Positions 47,195 to 57,902 are shown, counted from the stretch's first letter. The stretch is DNA of 64,000 bases from Mixta tenebrionis (GCF_006517625.1 NZ_VHQI01000002.1:478537-542536); one strand, 5' to 3'. The notes: generated from the letters alone by a model not told the origin. Numbers and translations: made by a program.

Positions 47195-48457
47195 ATGAAA
47201 TTGCTGGTCATTGCTGATGATTTTACCGGCGCCAACGATACCGGGGTTCAGCTGGCGAAAAAGGGGGCGCATACCGAAGTGGTGTTCTCTTTACGGCAAA
47301 AACCTTCGCCGCGTGCCGATGTGCTGGTCGTGAATACCGAAAGCCGCGCCAGCGACGCTGAAGCGGCGGCGCAGGCGGTAACGGCGGCGCTAACTAACTG
47401 GCTGCGCCCGGAACTGCTGATCTACAAAAAAATTGATTCCACTTTTCGCGGCAACGTCGGTGCGGAAATCGAGGCGGCGCTGCTTGCCAGCGGCAAATCG
47501 CTGGCGCTGGTAGCGGCGGCTATTCCCGGCGCGGGCCGCACTACGTTAAACGGCGAATGCCTGGTCAACGGCACGCCGCTGGCGCAAACCGAGTTTGCCA
47601 GCGATCCGCGCACGCCCATTGTTGCTTCACGGATTAAAACCATCCTGATGCAGCAAAGCGCGCTGCCGGTAAGGGAAATTACCCTGGCGGCGCTGCGCAA
47701 TGGCGAACTGCCGGCGCTGCTGCATCGCTGTCAGCAGCAAACGCCCGCTATCGCGGTGGTGGATGCGTTGACGGAGCAGGATTTAGCCCGGATTGCCGCA
47801 GCGGCGCTGGCGCTGCCGGAAACGCCGCTGCTGGTGGGCGCCGCCGGGCTGGCCGGCGCGCTGCCGCCCGACGCCTACCGCCCGGCGCAGCAGACCTTGC
47901 CGGTACTGGTGGTAGCCGGTTCGATGAGCGAAGCCACCCGCCGTCAGGTTGAGCTGGCGCTGCACAGCCAGCGCGCGCAGGCGGTTGAGCTGGAGGTGAC
48001 GCAGCTGTTGCAGGCCGATGAGCGCGCGGTTCAGGCGCTGGCGCGCCGGGTCTGCGCCGTGCTGGCTGAGGGACAGCACTGTATTTTACGCACCAGCCGC
48101 AGCGCAGCGGATCGCCATCAAATAGATGCGCTGAGCCAGCAGTTTCAGTGCAGCCGCGCGGCGCTGGGCGAACGGCTCAGCCAGCGGCTGGGCGAGTTGA
48201 CGCTGGCGATTATCGGCCAGGCGCGCATCGGCGGCCTGTTTCTGACCGGCGGCGATATCGCGATTGCGGTGGCGCAGGCGCTGGGCGCCGAGGGCTATCG
48301 CATCCAGCAGGAGGTTGCGCCCTGTATTCCATGCGGCCGCTTTATTAACAGCGAGCTTGATGACCTGCCGGTGATTACCAAGGCTGGCGGTTTTGGTTCA
48401 GAGAGTACGCTTTGTGACGCGCTCTCGTTTATTGAGGAGATGTACTGTGACCACTAA
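47195..48457 (+). CDS. DUF1537 acid-sugar kinase (DtnK/OtnK-like)
   Basis: Kinase of the four-carbon acid-sugar family, 420 aa. It begins MKLLVIADDFTGANDTGVQLA, the family hallmark, and the C-terminal nucleotide-binding part has LFLTGGDIAIAVAQALG and KAGGFGSESTL. Family members phosphorylate D-threonate, L-threonate, D-erythronate and related acids. Pairing with a PdxA2 gene (11-bp overlap) is the arrangement known for D-threonate and tetronate catabolism. AGGAGAGG precedes the ATG. Confidence 0.9.
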   Translation: MKLLVIADDFTGANDTGVQLAKKGAHTEVVFSLRQKPSPRADVLVVNTESRASDAEAAAQAVTAALTNWLRPELLIYKKIDSTFRGNVGAEIEAALLASGKSLALVAAAIPGAGRTTLNGECLVNGTPLAQTEFASDPRTPIVASRIKTILMQQSALPVREITLAALRNGELPALLHRCQQQTPAIAVVDALTEQDLARIAAAALALPETPLLVGAAGLAGALPPDAYRPAQQTLPVLVVAGSMSEATRRQVELALHSQRAQAVELEVTQLLQADERAVQALARRVCAVLAEGQHCILRTSRSAADRHQIDALSQQFQCSRAALGERLSQRLGELTLAIIGQARIGGLFLTGGDIAIAVAQALGAEGYRIQQEVAPCIPCGRFINSELDDLPVITKAGGFGSESTLCDALSFIEEMYCDH

Positions 48458-49430
48458 GACAATTGCCGTAACCATGGGCGATCCCGCCGGTATCGGCCCG
48501 GAAATTATTGTCAAAGCGCTTTCTGAGGGGGAATTAAACGGCGCGCCCGCGGTGGTGGTGGGGTGCCTGGAAACGCTGCAACGCATTATGGCGCAGGCCG
48601 GCCTGCCGCCGGTCGAGTTGCGCGAAATCAATCGCGTTGCCGAGGCGCAATTTGCGCCGGGCGTGATTAACGTACTCAATGAGCCGCTGGCCGAGCCGGC
48701 GTCGCTGGTTGCCGGTAAAGTGCAGGCGCAGGCGGGCGATCTCGCCTGGCGCTGCGTGCGCCGCGCCGCCGAACTGGCGATGGCTGGCGAGGTTCATGCG
48801 ATCGCCACCGCGCCGCTGAACAAAGAAGCGCTGCACGCCGCCGGGCATCTCTATCCCGGTCATACCGAGCTGCTGGCGCAGCTGACCGGCAGCAAAGATT
48901 ATGCAATGGTGCTCTATACCGATCGAATGAAGGTGATCCACGTTTCCACCCATATCGCGCTGCGTAAGTTTCTCGATACCCTTAGCCAGGCGCGCGTGGA
49001 AACGGTGATCGCCATGGCGGATACCTTCCTGCGCCGCGTCGGCTACAGTCATCCGCGTATTGCGGTGGCGGGCGTTAACCCGCACGCGGGCGAAAACGGG
49101 CTGTTTGGCGATGAAGAGATCCGCATCGTCGGTCCGGCGATCGAAGCGATGAAGGCGAAAGGCATCGATGCCGCCGGCCCCTGTCCGCCGGATACCGTCT
49201 ACCTGCAGTGTCACGAAGGCCAGTACGATATGGTAGTGGCGATGTATCACGATCAGGGCCACATTCCGCTGAAGCTGCTGGGCTTTTATGATGGCGTCAA
49301 TATTACCGCCGGGCTGCCTTTTATCCGCACCTCGGCGGACCACGGCACCGCGTTTGATATTGCCTGGACAGGTAAAGCGAAGTCTGAGAGCATGGCGACC
49401 TCGATTCAACTTGCGATGCAACTTGCATAG
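48447..49430 (+). CDS. pdxA2: PdxA2-like 4-phospho-threonate/erythronate dehydrogenase
   Basis: NAD-dependent PdxA-family dehydrogenase, 327 aa from the GTG at 48447 (GAGGAG 7 bp upstream). The start motif TIAVTMGDPAGIGPEII, ATAPLNKEALHAAGHLYPGHTE and the metal ligands in YHDQGHIPLKL are intact. Beside a DUF1537 kinase it should oxidatively decarboxylate the phosphorylated acid sugar to a ketose phosphate such as DHAP, rather than make pyridoxal phosphate. It overlaps the kinase gene by 11 bp. Confidence 0.88.
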   Translation: MTTKTIAVTMGDPAGIGPEIIVKALSEGELNGAPAVVVGCLETLQRIMAQAGLPPVELREINRVAEAQFAPGVINVLNEPLAEPASLVAGKVQAQAGDLAWRCVRRAAELAMAGEVHAIATAPLNKEALHAAGHLYPGHTELLAQLTGSKDYAMVLYTDRMKVIHVSTHIALRKFLDTLSQARVETVIAMADTFLRRVGYSHPRIAVAGVNPHAGENGLFGDEEIRIVGPAIEAMKAKGIDAAGPCPPDTVYLQCHEGQYDMVVAMYHDQGHIPLKLLGFYDGVNITAGLPFIRTSADHGTAFDIAWTGKAKSESMATSIQLAMQLA

Positions 49431-49436
49431 GGAAAG

Positions 49437-50210
49437 ATGAAAGGACAAAGTCGCCTCGACCAGATTATGGATTATTTAAAAGGCCATAATCTGGTTACCG
49501 TTGATCAGCTGGTAACGGCTGTTTGCGCCTCGCCGGCGACCATCCGCCGCGATCTGATCAAGCTGGATCGCGAAGGCGTCATCAGCCGGACGCACGGCGG
49601 CGTAACGCTGAACCGCTTTATTCCTGAACAGCCCACCACCTCGGAAAAAATTCAGCGCAACCTGGCGGAGAAGCAGGCGATCGCGCGCGCCGCCGCCGCG
49701 CTGGTAAAAGCGGGCGATGCGGTGGTGCTGGATGCGGGAACCACTATGCTGGAGCTGGCGCGTCAGCTGACGCACCTGCCGCTGCGCGTGATTACCGCCG
49801 ATCTGCATATCGCGCTGTTTCTCTCCGGTTTTCGCCAGATAGAGGTGACCATTATCGGCGGGCGCATCGATGATTCCAGCCAGTCGTGCATTGGTGAACA
49901 TGGACGCCGCCTGCTGCGCGCCATCCATCCCGATATCGCTTTTGTCAGCTGCAACTCCTGGAGTCTGGAGAAGGGCATCACCACGCCGACGGAAGAGAAA
50001 GCCGGGCTGAAGCAGGATCTGCTGGCTAACGCCCAGCGGCGCGTGCTGCTGGCGGACAGCAGTAAATATGGTTCCTGGTCGCTGTTTTGCGCTACGCCGC
50101 TGCAGACGTTAACCGATGTGATTACCGACCGGCGGCTGGCGGAAGAGGCGCGGACGCTGCTGGGCAGAGAGCCGTTTCAGCTGACGCTGGCCGCCTCCGA
50201 CGCCCTGTAG
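49437..50210 (+). CDS. DeoR-family transcriptional regulator
   Basis: Repressor-type regulator, 257 aa. The N-terminal DeoR helix-turn-helix ([20 protein letters not shown], then [22 protein letters not shown]) is followed by a sugar-phosphate sensor domain from about residue 75 ([22 protein letters not shown]). It is cotranscribed with pdxA2 (6-bp gap). It very likely controls both divergent operons through the operator-like repeats near 47.06 kb, with a phosphorylated intermediate as effector. Confidence 0.88.
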   Translation: MKGQSRLDQIMDYLKGHNLVTVDQLVTAVCASPATIRRDLIKLDREGVISRTHGGVTLNRFIPEQPTTSEKIQRNLAEKQAIARAAAALVKAGDAVVLDAGTTMLELARQLTHLPLRVITADLHIALFLSGFRQIEVTIIGGRIDDSSQSCIGEHGRRLLRAIHPDIAFVSCNSWSLEKGITTPTEEKAGLKQDLLANAQRRVLLADSSKYGSWSLFCATPLQTLTDVITDRRLAEEARTLLGREPFQLTLAASDAL

Positions 50211-50250
50211 CGAGAGCGGGGCGGGGATGCCGCCCCAAAATTAACGCCGT

Positions 50251-51060
50251 TTACTGCGTTTTCAGGCCGATGGCGGGGATATTGCGGCCATAGTAGATCT
50301 CACGCATCTCTTTCCATAACAGGTTGGTAATCCGCTGATGTTCCTGCGGGCTTAACGCTTCCGGCCGGGTATTGAACAGATAGTGTTTAAGATCGAATTC
50401 TTTCAGTAACATCTTGGTGTGAAAGATATTTTCCTGATAGACGTTTACGTCGACCATGTCATACATCGCCTTCATATCCTCCGACATAAAGTTCTGTATG
50501 GAATTAATTTCGTGATCGATAAAGTGCTTCACGCCGTTAACGTCGCGGGTAAAGCCGCGCACGCGATAGTCGACGGTAACGATATCCGATTCCAGCTGAT
50601 GAATCAGGTAGTTCAGCGCCTTCAGCGGCGAGATCACGCCGCAGGTGGAGACTTCGATATCGGCGCGGAAGGTGCAAAGTCCGCCTTGCGGATGGCTTTC
50701 CGGGTAGGTGTGAACGCAGATATGGCTTTTATCAAGATGGGCGACCACCGAACCCGGCAGCGGGCCTGGGTGCTCAGAATTATCGATATCTCTGGGATCG
50801 ATCGGCTCTTCGCTGACCAGAATAGTGACGCTGGCGCCCTGCGGTTCATAATCCTGTCGCGCGATGTTCAGCACGTTAGCGCCGATAATCGAGCAGGTTT
50901 CGCTCAGGATTTCAGTCAGGCGGTTGGCGTTATATTGCTCGTCGATATAGGCAATATAGCCGTCGCGTTCGGCCTCACTGTGCGCATAGCAGATGTCGTA
51001 GATACAAAAACTCAGGCTTTTTGTCAGGTTGTTGAAGCCATGCAGTTTCAGCTTTTGCAA
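50251..51060 (-). CDS. speD: S-adenosylmethionine decarboxylase proenzyme
   Basis: Pyruvoyl enzyme that supplies decarboxylated SAM for spermidine synthesis. It is 269 aa, slightly longer than the 264-aa E. coli protein at the C-terminus. It self-cleaves between Lys and Ser in [17 protein letters not shown] (Ser near 112). The start is TTG at 51060, as in E. coli, compensated by a strong AAGGAGG 9 bp upstream. It lies 17 bp downstream of speE and is cotranscribed with it. Confidence 0.96.
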   Translation of the reverse strand: MQKLKLHGFNNLTKSLSFCIYDICYAHSEAERDGYIAYIDEQYNANRLTEILSETCSIIGANVLNIARQDYEPQGASVTILVSEEPIDPRDIDNSEHPGPLPGSVVAHLDKSHICVHTYPESHPQGGLCTFRADIEVSTCGVISPLKALNYLIHQLESDIVTVDYRVRGFTRDVNGVKHFIDHEINSIQNFMSEDMKAMYDMVDVNVYQENIFHTKMLLKEFDLKHYLFNTRPEALSPQEHQRITNLLWKEMREIYYGRNIPAIGLKTQ

Positions 51061-51077
51061 TTTAGTTCACCTCCTTA

Positions 51078-51947
51078 TCAATGCCCGGTCGCTGTCGACA
51101 GCGCATTTAACAGATATTGCGGCAGAGCAAAGCTGCCGATGTGGATGGCCGGATGGTAGTAGCGGCAGGTTAAGTTCGCTGCGGCGAAACGCGCCTGCAG
51201 GGTGGCGCTGTCAATCTGGCGCAGCGCCGGATTATCGCTGGCCCAGGCGAAGGTCATAATGCCGCCGTAGTAGGTGGGGATGGCCGCCTGGTAGAAGCTG
51301 ACATCGTTAAAGTAGTGGCCCAGCTTGCGATGACTGCCGATCGCTTCATCCTGCTGCAGGAAGCTGACGCCATTCTGCGCCACGAAAATCCCGTTTTCGT
51401 TCAGGCAGCGTTTACAGCCGGCGTAAAATTCCGAGGTAAACAGACTTTCGCCCGGACCTTGCGGATCGGTGCAGTCGGAAATGATCACGTCAAACTTTTC
51501 GTCGCTCTGGCTGACGAAGTTAACGCCGTCATCGATCACCAGGCGGAAGCGCGGATCGTCGTAGGCGCCGGCGCTGTGGTTCGGCAGGTACTGGCGGCAG
51601 AACTCGACCACCCCGGCGTCGATCTCAACCATGGTGATCTGCTGCAGCCCGGCGTGCCGGCTGACTTCACGCAGCATACCGCCGTCGCCGCCGCCGATAA
51701 TCAACACCTTTTTGGCGTTGCCGTGGGCCAGCAGCGGCACGTGGGTCAGCATTTCGTGGTAGATGAATTCGTCGCGCTCGGTGGTTTGCACCACGCCATC
51801 CAGCGCCATCACGCGTCCGAAGGCGGCATTTTCGAAGATGATAAGATCCTGATGCTCGGTTTTTTCCCGGTAAAGCACCTTGTCTACCGTGAAATATTGT
51901 CCGAAGCCGGCATGAAGGGTTTCATACCAAATTTCATTTTGGGCCAT
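51078..51947 (-). CDS. speE: Spermidine synthase
   Basis: Aminopropyltransferase joining putrescine and decarboxylated SAM. It is 289 aa from the ATG at 51947 (GGAGAG upstream); the frame extends further to 51989 without homology. Signatures are the Rossmann motif [25 protein letters not shown] and the catalytic region [15 protein letters not shown]. It leads speE-speD and lies divergent from the yacC/cueO side as in E. coli. Confidence 0.96.
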   Translation of the reverse strand: MAQNEIWYETLHAGFGQYFTVDKVLYREKTEHQDLIIFENAAFGRVMALDGVVQTTERDEFIYHEMLTHVPLLAHGNAKKVLIIGGGDGGMLREVSRHAGLQQITMVEIDAGVVEFCRQYLPNHSAGAYDDPRFRLVIDDGVNFVSQSDEKFDVIISDCTDPQGPGESLFTSEFYAGCKRCLNENGIFVAQNGVSFLQQDEAIGSHRKLGHYFNDVSFYQAAIPTYYGGIMTFAWASDNPALRQIDSATLQARFAAANLTCRYYHPAIHIGSFALPQYLLNALSTATGH

Positions 51948-52054
51948 GATGGGGCTCTCCTCAGAACAGCCATGAAAATTGGGCGGCACATCATAGCTAA
52001 CTCCGGCGGGTGATGCACGGTCAAGTTTACATCAGGAGAGTCTCAGTTTAACTA

Positions 52055-52402
52055 TTACTTAACGTAAGCTAACAGGCTGAGCGAATCGCGCGCCAGCGAC
52101 TTACATTTTTTGTCGTTAGAGACCGCGATGCCGCTTAAATCGCGATAGCTATCTTCGCCCAGCGCCTTCATGTTATAGCTGGCATAGTTTGCCAGATCCC
52201 AGCGGTTCTGCTGGGCGAAAAAGACCAGCGCCTTACGGATCTGGGCATCAGGCAGATCCTGATAGCCGCAGTCGTTTTTAAGATAGACAAATACGGCGGT
52301 CAGATCCGCCAGATCTTCCGCTTCTGATTCGCTAAGCGCAAAGCTGGTGGAGGAGAAGCCGAGAAGCCCCGACAGCAACAGGGCCTGGATGCCTTTCTTC
52401 AT
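52055..52402 (-). CDS. yacC: YacC, small secreted PulS/OutS-like protein
   Basis: Periplasmic protein of 115 aa with signal peptide MKKGIQALLLSGLLGFSSTSFA before LSESEAEDLADLTAVF, which matches E. coli YacC. The C-terminus KSLARDSLSLLAYVK is also shared. Two cysteines (KNDCGYQ, DKKCKSL) may pair. The ATG at 52402 is chosen because AAGAGA is then 6 bp upstream. The biological role is not known. Confidence 0.9.
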   Translation of the reverse strand: MKKGIQALLLSGLLGFSSTSFALSESEAEDLADLTAVFVYLKNDCGYQDLPDAQIRKALVFFAQQNRWDLANYASYNMKALGEDSYRDLSGIAVSNDKKCKSLARDSLSLLAYVK

Positions 52403-52533
52403 AATCATTCTCTTAAAATTGCAGACATCTGACGTTAGCACAGTTAGGGGCGCTCTTCAGGCCATTTTTACGCTTTATGCGCGTTTCCGGCGAAAATCAA
52501 CGTGTTCTGTCCGGCTAAGCCATTCCCTTTAAC

Positions 52534-52564
52534 TTGACCTTGCCGTTAGGGCAGGGTTTAGCAT
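52534..52564 (+). promoter_or_regulatory. CueR-type copper-responsive promoter of cueO
   Basis: -35 TTGACC (52534-52539) and -10 TAGCAT (52559-52564) are separated by 19 bp, the overlong spacer typical of MerR-family promoters. The spacer holds a dyad, CCTTGCC then GGGCAGG, resembling the E. coli cueO and copA CueR boxes. Confidence 0.75.
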
Positions 52565-52596
52565 AGCGATCCCTGACGCGATAAAAGGATATCATC

Positions 52597-54201
52597 ATGC
52601 AACGCCGCGACTTTCTTAAACTCACCGCCGCGCTGGGCGCGGCGGGAGCGTTCCCTTTCTGGCACGGCCGGGCGATAGCGGCGGAAAGCCGCCCCGCGCT
52701 GCCGATTCCCGATCTGCTGAAGCCTGATGTTCATGGCGCAGTGCGTTTAATCGCGCAGCCCGGCGTCAGCCGCTGGCGCGGTAAAGCGGTTAACAGCTGG
52801 GGCTATAACGGCGCGCTGCTCGGCCCGGCGATTGAAATGACGCGCGGAAAAACGCTGAGCGTCGATTTAGAGAATCGCCTGCCGCAGGCGACAACGGTGC
52901 ACTGGCACGGGCTGGAGGTGCCGGGCGAAGTGGACGGCGGTCCGCAGGCGGTTATCGCGCCCGGCGCAAAACGCAGGGTAACGATTACGCCCGATCAGCC
53001 AGCGGCGACCTGCTGGTTTCATCCGCATCAGCATGGGCAGACCGGCCATCAGGTTGCGCAAGGGCTGGCCGGGCTGGTGATATTGCGCGACGATGAGGCG
53101 GAAAAGCTGCTGCTGCCGAAAAGCTGGGGCGTGGATGATATTCCGGTCATTCTGCAGGATAAGCAGCTGACGGCGGACGGCGACGCCATTGATTATCAGC
53201 TCGACGTTATGCGCGCGGCGGTTGGCTGGTTTGGCGATTTAATGCTGACCAACGGCGTGCCTTCGCCACAGCATGCGGTGCCGCGCGGCTGGCTGCGCCT
53301 GCGCCTGCTGAACGGCTGTAATGCGCGCTCGCTGAACCTGACCGCCAGCGATCGGCGCCCGCTGTACGTTATCGCCAGCGATGGCGGCCTGCTGAGCGAG
53401 CCGGTCAGGGTGGAGACGCTGATGATGCTGCCGGGCGAACGCTTTGAGGTGCTGGTGGATACCAGCAACGGTAAGGCGTTTGATTTACTGACGCTGCCGG
53501 TTAAACAGATGGGCATGACGCTGGCGCCTTTTGATGCGCCGCTGCCGGTGCTGCATATTTTGCCGCTGCGGGTGATGGCCAGCGGCACGCTGCCGGACAG
53601 GCTGGTTACGCTGCCGCCGCTGCCCGCCAGCGACGATCTGCCGACGCGCTGGCTACAGCTGTCGATGGACCCGCAGCTGGATCGGATGGGAATGCAGGCG
53701 CTCCAGCAGCGCTACGGCGATCGGGCAATGGCGGGCCATCAGATGGCTGGGCACGCTATGGCAGGGCAGGAGATGGCCACGCCGGCTGGCGCGCAGCCGG
53801 CACATCAGGCTATGGGGCATCATGCCATGCCTGCGGCTAAGGCGGCCGGCTATGACTTCCGCAACGGCAATAAGATCAACGGCGTCGCGTTTGATATGGC
53901 GAAGCCCGCGTTTAGCGTGCCGCGAGGGCAGCTGGAGAAGTGGACGATATCCGGCGAAGGCGACATGATGCTGCATCCGTTCCATATTCACGGCGCGCAG
54001 TTCCGTATCCTTACGGAAGATGGCAAGCCGCCCGCCGCGCACCGTCAGGGCTGGAAAGATATGGTGCACGTCGAGGGCTGGCGCAGTGAAGTGCTGATCC
54101 GCTTTAACCATACGGCCAGCGCGCAGCAGGCCTATATGGCGCACTGCCATCTGCTGGAGCATGAGGATACCGGCATGATGCTGGGCTTCACCGTTGCCTG
54201 A
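52597..54201 (+). CDS. cueO: Multicopper oxidase CueO (cuprous oxidase)
   Basis: Periplasmic copper-tolerance oxidase turning Cu(I) into Cu(II). It is 534 aa with a twin-arginine signal ([19 protein letters not shown]). The four copper motifs are present: [32 protein letters not shown] and [14 protein letters not shown] Met/His-rich insert ([16 protein letters not shown] region, about 374-412) corresponds to the CueO substrate-binding segment. AAAGGA precedes the ATG, and the upstream promoter is of CueR type. Confidence 0.96.
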   Translation: MQRRDFLKLTAALGAAGAFPFWHGRAIAAESRPALPIPDLLKPDVHGAVRLIAQPGVSRWRGKAVNSWGYNGALLGPAIEMTRGKTLSVDLENRLPQATTVHWHGLEVPGEVDGGPQAVIAPGAKRRVTITPDQPAATCWFHPHQHGQTGHQVAQGLAGLVILRDDEAEKLLLPKSWGVDDIPVILQDKQLTADGDAIDYQLDVMRAAVGWFGDLMLTNGVPSPQHAVPRGWLRLRLLNGCNARSLNLTASDRRPLYVIASDGGLLSEPVRVETLMMLPGERFEVLVDTSNGKAFDLLTLPVKQMGMTLAPFDAPLPVLHILPLRVMASGTLPDRLVTLPPLPASDDLPTRWLQLSMDPQLDRMGMQALQQRYGDRAMAGHQMAGHAMAGQEMATPAGAQPAHQAMGHHAMPAAKAAGYDFRNGNKINGVAFDMAKPAFSVPRGQLEKWTISGEGDMMLHPFHIHGAQFRILTEDGKPPAAHRQGWKDMVHVEGWRSEVLIRFNHTASAQQAYMAHCHLLEHEDTGMMLGFTVA

Positions 54202-54583
54202 TGCGGGAGCGCCGCCTGCTAACTCCTCGCCGCCGCGGGGAGTTAGCGCAGCGCAATACCTCCTGTCCGCCCACGCTATTTGCCGTAGCCGCTAACGCTT
54301 ATTGCCAGATAAACAGAATTTATTGTTGGCGATGGGTTTTATTTGCCGCGCCGCAAAGAAAAATAGTTTACAGCCACGTCATTCAGGGCATAACGATAGT
54401 TTTTAATCGGTAAAATCAGCACCAGGTTAGTCTGGCTGTAGATTAATAAGATCTGAATTTATCGCCATAAATATTGAAATTGAAATCCAAAATTAAATAT
54501 GGGAATTTACCTGTCGGCGAAATAATTAATTTACGCTCTGATAAGTTATTAAAATAACCATTTATTTAATAAGGATCTCAATA
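54202..54583. other. Gap between cueO and the AA10-like gene
   Basis: About 380 bp. A CTAACTCC/GGAGTTAG hairpin (54219-54246) follows cueO and may terminate it. The rest is AT-rich promoter-like DNA; no gene is seen. Confidence 0.6.
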
Positions 54584-55192
54584 ATGGAAAATAAAACTGC
54601 TGAAGGTATTATGCCGATGCACGGCCATGTTTTTTCACCAAAATCCCGCGCCTATTTTGCCTGGGAAGAGGGCAAGCTGGATAACGGCGCGTTAAATCAG
54701 CGTGAATCCGGAAAATTCTTCCCGGCCACCAAAGCCGGATTACGCGACAGCCTGGCCAGCGATGATGTAGTGAATAATATGCCGCCGGCCGATGGTAAAA
54801 TTGCCAGCGCCGGCCAGAGCGTCGGCCAGTTCCTGGATGAACCCGGTACGCACTGGAAGAAACATCAGGTGCGCGCCGGTCAGCAGCTGACTGTCTCCTG
54901 GGACTACAGCGCGAAACATTTAACTCGCCGCTGGAACTACTTTATTACCCGTAAAGAGTGGGATCCGCAGCAGCCTTTAAGCCGCGCCCAGTTTGAGGCA
55001 ACGCCTTTTTATCAACAGGAGCTTACCGCGCATCCCTTCTGGGAACACAATAAAGAGCTGACGCCGCCGTCGCCGACGGTACATAAAATGACGCTGCCGC
55101 AGCGCAGCGGTTACCACGTAATCCTGGCAGTATGGGAAGTCGCTGATACCGGTAATGCTTTCTACCAGGTTATCGACGTTGATTTTGTCTGA
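54584..55192 (+). CDS. AA10-like lytic polysaccharide monooxygenase lacking a signal peptide
   Basis: 202 aa, clearly homologous to chitin-active AA10 enzymes such as CBP21. HGHVFSPKSRAYFAW matches the N-terminus of the mature enzyme, SAKHLTRRWNYFITRKEWDP holds the second histidine of the copper brace (His13 and His112), and HVILAVWEVADTGNAFYQVIDV is the C-terminal motif. The first histidine is preceded by only 12 polar residues (MENKTAEGIMPM), not a Sec signal. AAGGA is 8 bp upstream of the ATG and the upstream frame has no leader, so the start looks correct. A free N-terminal His, needed for copper binding, would need another processing route. Confidence 0.85.
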   Translation: MENKTAEGIMPMHGHVFSPKSRAYFAWEEGKLDNGALNQRESGKFFPATKAGLRDSLASDDVVNNMPPADGKIASAGQSVGQFLDEPGTHWKKHQVRAGQQLTVSWDYSAKHLTRRWNYFITRKEWDPQQPLSRAQFEATPFYQQELTAHPFWEHNKELTPPSPTVHKMTLPQRSGYHVILAVWEVADTGNAFYQVIDVDFV

Positions 55193-55834
55193 ATGAAAAC
55201 ATCATAACGGCATTGCTGATTTAAGCATCGGCCCGTTGCCATTAATGATTGCTGGCCTGCCAGATAAGCTGAGCGCCATTGCCAGCTGGTTTAGCAGGTC
55301 AGCAGTGCTTGTTATGTGCGGTTAGCCGCTATGCTATTTTTAATAGCCGTGGCGAATTATGTTTTTTTAAAACGGATAAATGCATTCACCTGGAAAAGAC
55401 TTTTACAGTTAGTGAGTAATAAACGTTTAATGTCTGTTTGTTTGAACTGTGACGGTTTATCTGGCGGTTTTTTATGCTAAGTAAAAACTCAGGCTGCGCG
55501 TCACAGCGCCGTTCATGGCAGGTTGCTTAACCTTGTTAAAATAACCGGCTGCCATGATTACCAGCGGATTATCATTACCGCGCCCTGCCAGATATTCAGC
55601 GATCTTTCCGCCGCGCTATTTATTTTCCCCGGTATCTATATGAGTTGCGGCATGCTGCATAGCTTCTGGCGCTGGTACAAGGGCGACAGCGATAAAACCG
55701 ATGAAAATAGTACTGCGTCATAGCGCCGCCCGGTAAAGCAAGCCCGGTAAAGCAAAGTAAAAGCACCGTCCTTCCTGCGCGCCGGAAAGCAAAGGCTGCC
55801 TTGTGGTCAACGCAGCCTGCCGGGAGCCGTCTGG
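55193..55834. other. Gap between the AA10-like gene and the PLP enzyme gene
   Basis: About 640 bp. A 66-codon ORF at 55523-55723 (plus) contains a hydrophobic stretch and ends in a charged tail, but has no ribosome site or known family, so it is not called. A short tandem repeat (CCCGGTAAAGCA twice) lies at 55729-55756. Confidence 0.5.
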
Positions 55835-57118
55835 CTACGCCTGTTCCAGCGCCAGCCGCAAATCCTCAATTAAGTCATCGCTGTTCTCGATGCCGATAGA
55901 TAAACGAATCGTCGCCTCGCTGATGCCGATGCGCTGGCGCACCTCGGCGGGAACGCCGGAGTGGGTGGTGCTGCCCGGATGGCTGGCGAGCGATTCGGTT
56001 CCTCCGAGGCTCACCGCCAGCTTGAACAGCTGAAGCGCATTAAGGAAACGGAACGACGCCGCCTGGCCGCCGCGAATATCAAACGAGAACGTCGAGCCGG
56101 CGGCGCTGCTCTGCGCCTGGAAAGTTCTGCCCGCCGCGGAGTCCGCGTGCAGAAATGACAGGTAATGCAGCTTTTCCACCTTTTCATGCTGGCGTAAAAA
56201 ATCAGCAATCGCTTCGGCATTGCGGTTAGCCTTCTCCATACGCAGCGCCAGCGTTTCCAGCGAGCGGCCCAGCATCCAGCTGGAATGGGGATCGAGCTGG
56301 GTGCCGATGGCGCTGCGCAGGGCGCGCACCTGAGTCATCAGCGCCTTACTGCCCATCGCCGCGCCCGCGATTAAATCAGAGTGGCCGCCGACATACTTGG
56401 TAAGCGAGTAGAGCGAAATATCCGCGCCGTGTTCCAGCGGGCGCTGGAACAGCGGCCCTAACAGGGTATTGTCGCAGGCGATAATCGGGCGCTGGCCCTG
56501 CCGCGCGCCGATGTTCTCCGCCACGCGGCGCATCAGGGCAATATCTACCAGGCTGTTGGTCGGGTTAGCGGGCGTTTCGATCAGAATTACCGCCACGCGG
56601 CCGACGGCCATCGCCCGATCGGCTGCTTCCTGTACCTTTTCTTCATGCAGCCCGTCGCTGAAGCCGACCGCCGTCACGCCGAGGCGAAGAAAGGTTTTGC
56701 TTAGCAGCGTTTCCGTGCCGCCATACAGCGGCTGTGAGTGCAGCACCACGTCGCCCGGCTTCACAAAGGCCAGCAGCGTGGTGGAAATAGCCGCCATGCC
56801 GGAAGAGAACAGCACGCTGCTCTCGGCGCGTTCATAAATCGCCAGGCGATCCTCAACGATCTCGCTGTTGGGATGGTTAAAGCGCGAGTAGACCAGGCCG
56901 CCGGAAAGGCCGGCGGGCGGCTCGCGGCGTCCGGAAACGTAATCGAAGAAATCGCGTCCCTCCTCCGCGCTTTTAAATACAAAGGTGGAGGTCAGAAATA
57001 CCGGCGGCTTAACCGCGCCTTCCGACAGCGCGGGATCGTAGCCGTAATTCAGCATTTGGGTTTCCGGCTGTAGAGGGCGATTGCCAATATGGGTTTTTTT
57101 GCTATGGGCGGCGCTCAT
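55835..57118 (-). CDS. Cystathionine gamma-synthase/methionine gamma-lyase family PLP enzyme
   Basis: Trans-sulfuration-type PLP enzyme, 427 aa from the ATG at 57118 (AGGAGA upstream); the longer frame to 57172 is unlikely. The PLP lysine is in [32 protein letters not shown] and [14 protein letters not shown] are family signatures, and the C-terminal region has [17 protein letters not shown]. It is not the met-operon metB. Whether it is a methionine gamma-lyase, a cystathionine lyase or a related enzyme cannot be decided by eye. Confidence 0.88.
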   Translation of the reverse strand: MSAAHSKKTHIGNRPLQPETQMLNYGYDPALSEGAVKPPVFLTSTFVFKSAEEGRDFFDYVSGRREPPAGLSGGLVYSRFNHPNSEIVEDRLAIYERAESSVLFSSGMAAISTTLLAFVKPGDVVLHSQPLYGGTETLLSKTFLRLGVTAVGFSDGLHEEKVQEAADRAMAVGRVAVILIETPANPTNSLVDIALMRRVAENIGARQGQRPIIACDNTLLGPLFQRPLEHGADISLYSLTKYVGGHSDLIAGAAMGSKALMTQVRALRSAIGTQLDPHSSWMLGRSLETLALRMEKANRNAEAIADFLRQHEKVEKLHYLSFLHADSAAGRTFQAQSSAAGSTFSFDIRGGQAASFRFLNALQLFKLAVSLGGTESLASHPGSTTHSGVPAEVRQRIGISEATIRLSIGIENSDDLIEDLRLALEQA

Positions 57119-57358
57119 GGTTTCTCCTGGCGATCCGGCGACATAAAGTGCCTTTACGCTACCACAGCGCAATAGTCGCTGATAAATGACTTAACGTTCT
57201 AACTTTAAAACCAAATGCATGATTAAATAGGGTATTTTAGCCGTTTAGCAGTCTGTATGTCTGCTTTTTGCCGGGTGGTTCGCTGAGCTGACTGCGGTAT
57301 GCTGGCGGAAAAATGTGATAGACTTCGCTGCTTTCGACAGATGACGAAGCCTGAAGCT

Positions 57359-57895
57359 ATGAAACACACCGTTGAAGTTATGATCTCCGAAGCGGAGATT
57401 CGCAATCGTATCGCTGAACTGGGCCAGCAGATTACCGAACATTACCGCGACAGCGGCAGCGATATGGTGCTGGTGGGCCTGCTACGCGGCTCCTTTATGT
57501 TTATGGCCGATCTGTGCCGCACCATCGACGTCTCTCATGAAGTCGATTTTATGACCGCTTCCAGCTACGGCAGCGGCATGTCCAGCACGCGCGACGTGAA
57601 AATCCTGAAAGATCTTGATGAGGATATCCGCGGCAAGGATGTGCTGATTGTAGAAGATATTATCGATTCGGGTAATACGCTGAGCCGGGTAAGCGAAATC
57701 CTGCGCCTGCGCGAACCGAAATCGCTGGCGATCTGTACGCTGCTGGATAAGCCTTCACGCCGCGAAGTGGAGGTGAAAGTGGACTATGTCGGCTTCTCAA
57801 TTCCGGACGAGTTCGTGGTCGGCTACGGCATCGATTACGCCCAGCGCTATCGCCATCTGCCTTATATCGGCAAAGTGGTGATGCTGGAAGAGTAA
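57359..57895 (+). CDS. hpt: Hypoxanthine phosphoribosyltransferase
   Basis: Purine salvage enzyme forming IMP and GMP. It is 178 aa from [14 protein letters not shown], exactly the E. coli length; upstream in-frame codons to 57299 have no homology. The PRPP-binding motif [14 protein letters not shown] and the conserved SSYGSGM loop are present. It is divergent from the PLP enzyme gene and convergent with can, as is hpt with can in E. coli. Confidence 0.95.
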   Translation: MKHTVEVMISEAEIRNRIAELGQQITEHYRDSGSDMVLVGLLRGSFMFMADLCRTIDVSHEVDFMTASSYGSGMSSTRDVKILKDLDEDIRGKDVLIVEDIIDSGNTLSRVSEILRLREPKSLAICTLLDKPSRREVEVKVDYVGFSIPDEFVVGYGIDYAQRYRHLPYIGKVVMLEE

Positions 57896-57902
57896 TGGTG
57901 CG

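Noticed and set aside
55523-55723. 66-codon ORF between the AA10-like gene and the PLP enzyme gene
   Set aside because: No ribosome site, no recognised family; left as intergenic.
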